Shown: positions 17,183 to 24,230 of the stretch, piece after piece
How the letters are laid out: every line of letters starts with the position of its first letter
How positions within the stretch are numbered: position 1 is the first letter of the stretch
From: Actinomadura rudentiformis
GTDB taxonomy: Bacteria; Actinomycetota; Actinomycetes; Streptosporangiales; Streptosporangiaceae
Length of the DNA: 64,000 nucleotides
Direction: 5' to 3'
Assembly: GCF_008923185.1 (NCBI RefSeq)
Contig: NZ_WBMT01000031.1
Location: 62,001 to 126,000 of the forward strand
The notes under the pieces: model-generated
What the model was told of the DNA's origin: nothing
Database searches by the model: none
What the model saw: the letters and a program-made list of their open reading frames with translations, nothing else
Translations under genes and position numbers: made by a program

Positions 17183-18228
17183 GACGCGCTCTCCCTCCGG
17201 TGGGCTCCGGCCGGCCCGGCCGGTCGGCGGACTCCGGTCGGCGCGGTCAGCCCGGCCAGCCCACGGGGGACCAGGAAGACGACGGCGACGAACAGGCAGC
17301 CCAGGACCAGCGGACCGTGACCGCCGACGTAGGCCGACAGGTTGTCGCGGACGAGCAGCACCACGGCCGCCCCCAGGCACGGACCCCACAGGCTCCCTCT
17401 GCCCCCGATGACGACGCTGAGGAGGGCGAGCGCCGCGATCTCGAACCCGAGATCGCCGGGCGAGATGAAGCGGGCCTGCGACACCCACAGCGCACCGCCG
17501 GCTCCGGCGACTCCGCCCGCCAGACAGAACACACCGAACCTGGCGAGCGTCGGACGGTAGCCCAGAGCGCGCATCCGGGCCTCGTTGTCCCGGACACCGC
17601 GGAGCGTCCGCCCGTACGGAGACCGGGCGACCAGCGCCACCGCGGCGAACACGACGATCGCCACCGCCAGCACCCACCAGTACACGAAGCCGGCGGCGAT
17701 GATCGGTGGACCGCCGAACAGGCTGATCGGCGGCATCCCGCTCAGGCCGTTGCTGCCGCCGACCGCCTTCCAGGTGTCGGCCACCTGGTGAACCGACTCG
17801 CCGATCGCGAGCGTGAGCATGAGGAAGACGATGCCGCGCGCCCGCACGGCGACCCAGCCGGTCGCGGCGGCCGCGATCACGCCCGCCGCCAGAGCGGCCA
17901 CGACCTGTACCGCGGCGTCCGACGTCACGTGCAGACCGGTGAGGACGGCGGTGTAGCCGCCGACTCCGAAGTAGGCCGCCTGGCCCAGCGTGGGCAGGCC
18001 CGTGATCCCGGTCAGCAGATCGACGCTGAGAACCAGGACCGCGAAGGCGAGGATCCGCGTCATCGTGGTCACCGGATACGGCCCGAGGACCAGGGGCGCC
18101 GCCACCAGCAGGGCGATGACCGGGACGGCGACCAGCGGACCGCGCGGGCCCCGGCGCCGTGCCGGGCCGGCGACGACGTCGCCGTCCTGCCGCTCGTATG
18201 AGGACTCGACCTCTGAAGCCGCTGTCAT
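17179..18228 (-). CDS. livM: Liv-type ABC permease (LivM-like), benzoate island
   Basis: 349 residues with a charged N-terminal tail of about 30 residues and eight to ten membrane helices. The LivM signatures are present (GLPTLGQAAYFGVGGYTAVL; ARSPYGRTLRGVRDNEARMRALGY, the cytoplasmic loop that contacts the ATPases). It forms the translocation pore together with LivH. It overlaps livH and livG by four bases at each end. Confidence 0.92.
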   Translation of the reverse strand: MTAASEVESSYERQDGDVVAGPARRRGPRGPLVAVPVIALLVAAPLVLGPYPVTTMTRILAFAVLVLSVDLLTGITGLPTLGQAAYFGVGGYTAVLTGLHVTSDAAVQVVAALAAGVIAAAATGWVAVRARGIVFLMLTLAIGESVHQVADTWKAVGGSNGLSGMPPISLFGGPPIIAAGFVYWWVLAVAIVVFAAVALVARSPYGRTLRGVRDNEARMRALGYRPTLARFGVFCLAGGVAGAGGALWVSQARFISPGDLGFEIAALALLSVVIGGRGSLWGPCLGAAVVLLVRDNLSAYVGGHGPLVLGCLFVAVVFLVPRGLAGLTAPTGVRRPAGPAGAHRRESAS

Positions 18229-19097
18229 GCGTGCACCGCCGTCCGGTCGGGAAGCAGGCCGGACGGCCGGAGCACCAGCACGACGGCCATCGCAGCGAAG
18301 ATCATGAACGAGGCGTACTCGGGCAGCAGCGCGGTGCCCAGGGCCTGGACCTGGCCGATCAGGACGGCGCCCAGCAGCGCGCCCCGCACCGATCCCAGAC
18401 CACCGATCACCACCACGACCAGCGCCAGCAGCAGCACCTTCTCGTCGAGGCCGGGCTGGGCGCCGAGAATCGGCCCGGCCAGCACCCCGCCCACCGCGGC
18501 CAGCGCGGCTCCCGCCGCGAAGACGCCGACCAGCACCCGGCCGGTGTTGATGCCCAGTGCCGACACCATGACCCGGTCGGCGACGGTCGCCCGGATCACC
18601 GAGCCGAGGCGGCTGCGTTCGACCAGGAAGTAGACCGCCACCGCCAGGACCATCCCGAACGCGATCACCAGCAACCGGTAGACCGGATAGGTCTCGCCGA
18701 ACACCGTGACGCCGCCGTCGACAGGCGCGGGCGCGGCCACCGAGTGCACGTCATTGCCGAAGCCGACCGCGAGCAGCTCGGCGATCACCAGGGCGACGCC
18801 GAGAGTCAGCAAGGCCTGGTCGAGATGATGCGGTGTGGCCCGCGTCAGACCCGCCAGAGCGCCGCCGAGAATGGCCCCGGTCGCGGCGGCGACAAGGACC
18901 GCCAACACGAAGACCGCCATCCCGGCGCCGTCACCGACCACGGCCACCGCCACATACGCGCCGGACAGATAGACCGCGCCGTGAGCCAGGTTGAGCACGT
19001 CCATCATGCCGAACACCAGCGACAGGCCCAGCGCGATGGCGAACAACAGCGAGCCCATGGCCAGCCCGTTGAGGACGCTCACAAGATAGGTGTCCAC
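18225..19097 (-). CDS. livH: Liv-type ABC permease (LivH-like), benzoate island
   Basis: 290 residues, about eight membrane helices, with the LivH signatures GLSLVFGMMDVLNLAHGAVY and VVVIGGLGSVRGALLGAVLIG. It is the second pore subunit of the importer. The gene begins ten bases after the stop of the binding-protein gene and overlaps livM by ATGA. Confidence 0.93.
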   Translation of the reverse strand: MDTYLVSVLNGLAMGSLLFAIALGLSLVFGMMDVLNLAHGAVYLSGAYVAVAVVGDGAGMAVFVLAVLVAAATGAILGGALAGLTRATPHHLDQALLTLGVALVIAELLAVGFGNDVHSVAAPAPVDGGVTVFGETYPVYRLLVIAFGMVLAVAVYFLVERSRLGSVIRATVADRVMVSALGINTGRVLVGVFAAGAALAAVGGVLAGPILGAQPGLDEKVLLLALVVVVIGGLGSVRGALLGAVLIGQVQALGTALLPEYASFMIFAAMAVVLVLRPSGLLPDRTAVHA

Positions 19098-19107
19098 GGC
19101 GGCGCGC

Positions 19108-20304
19108 TCAGCCCAGCTCGCGGATCACCGCGTTGACGGTCGTCCCGCCGCTGGAACGGACCTCGCGCAGGTAGTACTTCTGCTGCGCGTCGTGATTGGA
19201 GTCGAAGGACCACTGGCCGCGCGGGCTGTCGATCGTCCCGACGCCGGCGAAGGCCTTGATCAGTTCAGTGCCGTCACTGTTCTTGGTGTTGGCCAGCGCC
19301 TTGTCCAGAACGGCCGCCGCGTCGTAGGCCTGGACCGTGTAGACCGTCGGCGCCTTCTGGAACGCCTTGCGGTAGTCGGCCACGAACTGCTTGTTGCGCG
19401 GAGTGTCGATTTCGGTGGAGTAGTGCAGTGAGGTCTTCACCCCGACCGCGGCCTGGCCTTGGGCGTCCAGCACGCCACCTTCGGTCAGGAAGCCGGTCCC
19501 GTACAGCGCCGTCTTGTCGGCGAGCCCGAACTGCTTGTACTGCTTGACGAAGCTCACCGCCTCTGCGCCGGCGTAGAAGCCGTAGACCGCCTTGGCGCCT
19601 GAGCCGCGGATCCCCGACAGGTAGGGCTGGAAGTCCTGGGTCTTGCCGAACGGGGTGTACTTCTCGCCGGCGACCTTGCCCCCGGCGGCCTCAAAGGTCT
19701 TGCGGAACCCGGCGACCATCTCCCTGCCGGCGGCATAGTCGGCCGCGATGAGGTAGACGCTGCCATCGACCTCCTTGGCGACCGCGGATCCGAGAGGGGC
19801 GCCGACCTTTCCGTTGGCGAAGCTGGTCCGCCATATGTATTCGGACTTGCCGGAGCCCGTGATGGCGTCGGCGCCGGCGTTGGCGACGATCAACGGCTTC
19901 TTGGATTCGGTGAAGAAGTCGCGGAGACCGAGCGCGGTCGCGGAGTTCACCACCCCGACCACCACGGAGGACTGGTCCTGGGTCACCAGCTTCTGTGCGG
20001 CCGGCACCCCGGTCTGCGGCCCTTCACCTTCGTCTGCCGTGACCACCTTCACCGAACGGCCGCCCAGCTTGCCTCCGTGCTGGTCGAGGTAGAGCTGGAA
20101 GCCGTTGCGCATGTCCTGGCCGAGCGGCGCGTAGACCCCGGAGAGCGGCACCAGCAGCCCGACCTTGATCTCGCCACCGGATCCGCCCCCACTGGACTGA
20201 CCCAGGCTCGACCCCGAACAGGCGGACAGCACGAGTGCGCCCAGTGCCAGCGCCGGAACCGTCGCGGCCCGGCGTGATCGGAGAACAACGGAGAGAACGC
20301 CCAT
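19108..20304 (-). CDS. livK: Liv-type substrate-binding lipoprotein, benzoate island
   Basis: 398 residues with a lipoprotein signal (ALGALVLSACSGS, cysteine at about residue 29), a Gly/Ser linker and a type-1 periplasmic-binding fold (KVGLLVPLSGVYAPLGQDMRNGFQL). It would be anchored outside the membrane and hand an aromatic acid to LivHM. TGAGGAG precedes the ATG. A promoter matching that of boxC lies 48-75 bases upstream, which ties uptake to degradation. The ligand is inferred from context only. Confidence 0.9.
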   Translation of the reverse strand: MGVLSVVLRSRRAATVPALALGALVLSACSGSSLGQSSGGGSGGEIKVGLLVPLSGVYAPLGQDMRNGFQLYLDQHGGKLGGRSVKVVTADEGEGPQTGVPAAQKLVTQDQSSVVVGVVNSATALGLRDFFTESKKPLIVANAGADAITGSGKSEYIWRTSFANGKVGAPLGSAVAKEVDGSVYLIAADYAAGREMVAGFRKTFEAAGGKVAGEKYTPFGKTQDFQPYLSGIRGSGAKAVYGFYAGAEAVSFVKQYKQFGLADKTALYGTGFLTEGGVLDAQGQAAVGVKTSLHYSTEIDTPRNKQFVADYRKAFQKAPTVYTVQAYDAAAVLDKALANTKNSDGTELIKAFAGVGTIDSPRGQWSFDSNHDAQQKYYLREVRSSGGTTVNAVIRELG

Positions 20305-20351
20305 GGCGACTCCTCAGGAGAACGGCGCGACGCGCTGACAGGTGCGCCCAG

Positions 20352-20379
20352 AATCTACAGAAACTACACGTCACGTCAA
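20352..20379 (-). promoter_or_regulatory. livK promoter, sharing sequence with the boxC promoter
   Basis: On the minus strand TTGACG (20379-20374) and TAGATT (20357-20352) are separated by 16 bases. TTGACGT and TTTCTGTAGATTCT match the corresponding boxC elements at the same positions. The 200 bases between here and the end of fbpC hold only small inverted repeats (for example CGCCAG-A-CTGGCG near 20517) and no convincing gene. Confidence 0.55.
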
Positions 20380-20588
20380 GAGTTTGTATCTAAACCATGG
20401 CGACGTCTCGCACGGCAAAACGCGGCGTTCGGCAGCCAGAAGCGCAGAGTGCGCCCCATAGATCGACAAGTAGTCGTCGGAACGGCGTAAAACCATTGAC
20501 TGTTTGTCAGTGCTTCGCCAGACTGGCGACGAGTGTGTCCTGCCTCACATCAGCGACCCGCCGGCTCCGTGTGATGTCCGCCGGGCTG

Positions 20589-21632
20589 TCAGGCGTGGAG
20601 GGTGGCCTGGCCGGTGGCGCGGACACCGATGCGGTCTCCGGGGCGAGGGGCGACGTGGTCGGTGATCCGGATGTTGACGGGGGTGTCCAGGCCGTCGACG
20701 GCGACGGTGACCATGGCGTCGTGGCCGAAGTAGCGGACGTCGGTCACCGAGCCGGAGGGCGTGCTCTCGCCGGGATCGGAGAGGCGGAGTTGCTCGGGGC
20801 GGAGCAGGACGGTTCCCTGGCGGGGGGTTTCGGCGGTCGCGCCGGTGGGCGTGCGGATCTCCACGGTGCCGAGGGCCGTGGTGGCCGTGCCGTTCACGAC
20901 GGTGGCGGGGAGGAGGACGGCGTCGCCGACGAAGCCGGCTATCCAAGGGTCGGCCGGGTGGTCGTAGACGTCCTGGGGAGTGCCGCACTGGGCGATGCGT
21001 CCGTCGCGGACGACGGCGACGATGTCCGCTGTGGAGAGGGCTTCCTGCTGGTCGTGGGTGACGAGGAGGGCGGTGGCGCCGATGGCGTGGAGGGCGGCGC
21101 GGACGTCGGCGCGCACCCCGGCGCGCAGTGCGCTGTCGAGGGCGTTGAACGGTTCGTCGAGCAGGACCAGTGCGGGTTCGGGGGCCAGGGCGCGGGCCAG
21201 GGCGACCCGCTGCTGCTGCCCACCGGACAGTTCGTGGGGCATCCGGTCGCCATAGCCGGCCAGGCCCACGAGGTCGAGCATCTCCTCGGTGCGCTGGCGG
21301 CGGGTGGCCCGATCGGTGACGCCGAACGCCACGTTCGCGGCCACACTCAGGTGGGGGAAGAGCGCGCCCTCCTGGGGGACGATGCCGATGCGGCGGCGTT
21401 CGGGGGGAACGTGCGTTCCGGGGCCGGTGAGAGTGCGTCCGCCGACGGTGACGGTTCCGGCGCGGGCGCGCAGGAAACCGGCGATGACGCGGATCAGGCT
21501 GGTCTTGCCGCAGCCGGAGGGACCGAGCACGGCTGCCAGCGAGCCGCTGGGGACGGTGAGGTCGATCCCGTGCAGCACGGTCGTGTCCGGACCGTACCCC
21601 ATGGTCAGGCCCTCGATCCGCAGGTCGGTCAT
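20589..21632 (-). CDS. fbpC: Ferric iron ABC transporter ATPase (FbpC-like)
   Basis: 347 residues. The ATPase domain shows Walker A GPSGCGKTS, signature LSGGQQQRVALARALA and Walker B LVLLDEPFNALD. It is followed by a C-terminal TOBE-like regulatory domain of about 100 residues (VLLRPEQLRL, VTDVRYFGHDAMVTV). This is the build of FbpC/PotA-type importers. ATG 21632 overlaps the stop of the permease gene. With the two genes before it, it forms a complete Fe(III) importer. Confidence 0.9.
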   Translation of the reverse strand: MTDLRIEGLTMGYGPDTTVLHGIDLTVPSGSLAAVLGPSGCGKTSLIRVIAGFLRARAGTVTVGGRTLTGPGTHVPPERRRIGIVPQEGALFPHLSVAANVAFGVTDRATRRQRTEEMLDLVGLAGYGDRMPHELSGGQQQRVALARALAPEPALVLLDEPFNALDSALRAGVRADVRAALHAIGATALLVTHDQQEALSTADIVAVVRDGRIAQCGTPQDVYDHPADPWIAGFVGDAVLLPATVVNGTATTALGTVEIRTPTGATAETPRQGTVLLRPEQLRLSDPGESTPSGSVTDVRYFGHDAMVTVAVDGLDTPVNIRITDHVAPRPGDRIGVRATGQATLHA

Positions 21633-23137
21633 GTGCGCCTTCCGAGGAGATACGAGGGGACGGCGGCGAGCAGGATCAGCACCGCGGCGTACGGCGCGGC
21701 GTCGGCGTAGGATCCGACGCCCGTCTCCGTCCACAGCCGGGTGGCGAGGGTGTCCATGCCGGTGGGACGCAGCAGCAGGGTCGCCGGCAGTTCCTTCATG
21801 CAGACCACGAAGGTCAGGGCGGCGCCCGCCGCCACACCCGGCGCGGCCAGCGGCACCGTCACCTCCCGCAGGACCCTCAGCGGACTCCGGCCGAGGGATC
21901 GGGCGACGTCCTCCAGCACGGGTGGGGCTTGGAGGACGGCGGCGCGGGTGGCGGCCACCGCGACCGGCAGGAACAGCACGGCATAGGCGCACACCAGCAG
22001 CGGCAGCTCCTGGTAGAGCGGATAGGCGTAGCGGACGGCGAAGAAGACCATCGCGAGGGCCACCGTGATCCCGGGGAGGGCGTGCCCGGCGTAGGCGGCA
22101 TGCTCCAGCAGGTCGGCGACCCGTCCCCGGTAGCGGGCGGCGACCACACCGACGGGCAGCGCGAGCACGGTGGTGAGGGCCGCGCCGAGAGCGGCCACGG
22201 TGAGCGTTACGCCCGCGATGTTGACCAACCCGGCGAGATCCCAGGTGCCGGAATTCCCGACCGTGAGCCAGTAGCCGAGCGTGCCCAGCGGGAAGGCGAC
22301 CGCGGCGGTGACGACGGCGGCGCACCAGGCCAGCGCGGGGATCACCATCCGCCCGAGCGGTGCGGGGACGATCGGGCGAGCCGTGCCGGTCCCCGTCCTG
22401 GAGTGCCCGCGACGCCCTCGGGTGCGCGTCTCCATGGCGACGAGGAGCACGGTCATCACCACCAGGACGATGCTCAGTGCGGCGGCCGGAGTGCGGTCGA
22501 AACTGGCCCGGTAGGAGGTGTAGATGCCACGGGTGAACGTGTCATAGCGCATCAGCGACACCGCGCCGAAGTCCGACAGCACGTACAGCGCGACCAGCAA
22601 CGCGCCGCCGGCCGCGGCCGGACGCAACTGCGGCAAAGTGACGCGGAGGAACGTCCGGACCGGCCCGACGCCAAGGGACCTGGACACCTCCTCGTGCGCG
22701 GGGTCGGTCCCCCGCAGGGCGGCGGCGACCGGAAGGTAGACGTACGGATAGCTGACCAACGTCAGCGCGATCGCCGACCCGGTGAAACCCGCCAGTTCCG
22801 GCATCGCCGACAGCCACGCGAAGGCAGCCACGTAACTGGGCACGGCCAGCGGCACGGTCGCCACCACCGACCAGACAGCAGCCCCCGGCAGCGCTGTGCG
22901 CACGGTCAACCAAGCCAGGGAGATGCCGAGGATCAGGCAGGCCGCCACGACCACAACGGCCAGGCCCAGACTGCGAGCCAGCAGCAGGCCGGTGCCCTCG
23001 GTGGCGACCACCCCCCAGGCGAAGCCGGGCCCCCGTTCCATCGAGCGCACGGCAAGGTAGCCGAGCGGCAGTAGAGCGAAGGCACCGGCCAGGCACGCCG
23101 GTCCGAGCAGCCCCCAAGGAGCGCGGAGCGTGCTCAT
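21629..23137 (-). CDS. fbpB: Ferric iron ABC permease (FbpB-like, fused double permease)
   Basis: 502 residues with about twelve membrane helices in two homologous halves. Each half has an EAA-type loop for ATPase contact (EEVSRSLGVGPVRTFLRVTLP; EDVARSLGRSPLRVLREVTVP). This duplicated build is typical of iron(III) permeases of the FbpB/SfuB group. It follows the binding-protein gene by six bases and overlaps fbpC by four. Confidence 0.92.
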   Translation of the reverse strand: MSTLRAPWGLLGPACLAGAFALLPLGYLAVRSMERGPGFAWGVVATEGTGLLLARSLGLAVVVVAACLILGISLAWLTVRTALPGAAVWSVVATVPLAVPSYVAAFAWLSAMPELAGFTGSAIALTLVSYPYVYLPVAAALRGTDPAHEEVSRSLGVGPVRTFLRVTLPQLRPAAAGGALLVALYVLSDFGAVSLMRYDTFTRGIYTSYRASFDRTPAAALSIVLVVMTVLLVAMETRTRGRRGHSRTGTGTARPIVPAPLGRMVIPALAWCAAVVTAAVAFPLGTLGYWLTVGNSGTWDLAGLVNIAGVTLTVAALGAALTTVLALPVGVVAARYRGRVADLLEHAAYAGHALPGITVALAMVFFAVRYAYPLYQELPLLVCAYAVLFLPVAVAATRAAVLQAPPVLEDVARSLGRSPLRVLREVTVPLAAPGVAAGAALTFVVCMKELPATLLLRPTGMDTLATRLWTETGVGSYADAAPYAAVLILLAAVPSYLLGRRT

Positions 23138-23143
23138 GCGAGG

Positions 23144-24163
23144 TCAGACCATCCCGGCTTCCCGCAGCATCGCCAGGGTCTGTTGCAGAGAATCGAGCTT
23201 GCCCAGGTCAACGTTCGGAGCCTTGAGGGACTCCAGGGGCGGCAGACCCGGAACCGTGCTCTTGACGCCGGAGGCGAGCGGATACTCCTTGGTCTCGTCG
23301 GAGAAGTAGGTCTGGGCGTCCCTGGAGAGCAGGAAGTCGACGGCCTTCTGCGCCGTCGCGCGGTGCTTGGCGCCCTTGAGCACGCCCACGCCCGCCACGT
23401 TGATCAACGCGCCGGGGTCGCCGCCAGGCAGGTAGTGGAGCTTGGCGGTGACGTTGTTCGCGCCCTTCTCGGCGACCTTCTCGTACCAGTAGTAGTGGTT
23501 GAGCAGGCCGAGGGCGACCTGCCCCTTGTCGACGGCGTCCAGCAGGGCGAGGTTGTCGTCGTAGGCCTTGACCCCGTTGGCCTTGAGACCCTTGAGCCAC
23601 TCCCGCGTGGCGTCGTCGCCCTTGAGGACCCGCATTCCGGTGACGAACGCCTGGAAGGACGCGTTGGTCGGCGCGTAGCCGACCTTGTCCTTCCATTCCG
23701 GCTTGACCAGGTCGAAGACGCTGTTCGGCGGCCGGGTGACCTGCCTGGGGTCATAGCCCAGCACCCGGACGCGGCCGGAGAGGCCGACCCAGTCGCCCGA
23801 GCTGGAACGGAACGACGCGGCCACCTTGTCGAGGGTCGCCTGCGGCAGTTTGTCCAGCCGTCCCTGCTTGGTCAGGGCTCCGAGAGCTCCTGCGTCCTGA
23901 GACAGGAACAGGTCGGCCTTGGTCTTGTCGCCCTCCTCCAGAAGCTGCGCCGACAGCTCGGAACTGGAGCCGTAGCGGACCTCCACCTTGGTGTCGACGG
24001 CCTTCTCCAGCTTCTCCAGCAACGGCTTGACCAAGCCTTCGTTACGGCCGGAGTAGATGACCAGACCGGCGTCCGACCCGAAGACGCCGCACGCCGTTCC
24101 CAGCGGAAGCAGGACGACCATCAAAACGAATACGGAAGTGAAACGCGCCAGCGGGTATCGCAT
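23144..24163 (-). CDS. fbpA: Ferric iron-binding extracellular protein (FbpA-like)
   Basis: About 339 residues. The export signal (MRYPLARFTSVFVLMVVLLPLG) ends in GTAC, a loose lipobox. The mature part begins GLVIYSGRNEGLVKPLLEKLE, the hallmark of class-I iron(III)-binding proteins, and includes a paired tyrosine in LLNHYYWYEK that would coordinate ferric iron. TAGGA lies six bases before the ATG at 24163; longer in-frame starts up to 24256 would run over the iron box. It heads the fbpABC operon and diverges from the adenylation-acyltransferase fusion. Confidence 0.9.
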   Translation of the reverse strand: MRYPLARFTSVFVLMVVLLPLGTACGVFGSDAGLVIYSGRNEGLVKPLLEKLEKAVDTKVEVRYGSSSELSAQLLEEGDKTKADLFLSQDAGALGALTKQGRLDKLPQATLDKVAASFRSSSGDWVGLSGRVRVLGYDPRQVTRPPNSVFDLVKPEWKDKVGYAPTNASFQAFVTGMRVLKGDDATREWLKGLKANGVKAYDDNLALLDAVDKGQVALGLLNHYYWYEKVAEKGANNVTAKLHYLPGGDPGALINVAGVGVLKGAKHRATAQKAVDFLLSRDAQTYFSDETKEYPLASGVKSTVPGLPPLESLKAPNVDLGKLDSLQQTLAMLREAGMV

Positions 24164-24194
24164 GATCATCCTAGGGATGTGTCCTTCAATCATC

Positions 24195-24223
24195 TTGGCA
24201 GGTAGGTTAGCCTTACTTAAGAT
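24195..24223 (+). promoter_or_regulatory. Promoter of the fusion gene with overlapping IdeR/DmdR-type iron box
   Basis: TTGGCA (24195-24200) and TAAGAT (24218-24223) are 17 bases apart. The predicted start of transcription falls on or next to the GTG at 24231, so the message is probably leaderless; no ribosome binding site is visible. Bases 24202-24220 match 15 of the 19 positions of the actinobacterial iron box TTAGGTTAGGCTAACCTAA, covering the space up to and into the -10. The box also lies about 40 bases before fbpA on the other strand, so one iron-loaded repressor could silence both units. Confidence 0.7.
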
Positions 24224-24230
24224 ACGCCGC

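Noticed and set aside
24057..24230. Upstream extension of the adenylation fusion
   Set aside because: The extra frame covers the fbpA start and the iron box and has no adenylation-domain sequence; GTG 24231 fits the promoter.
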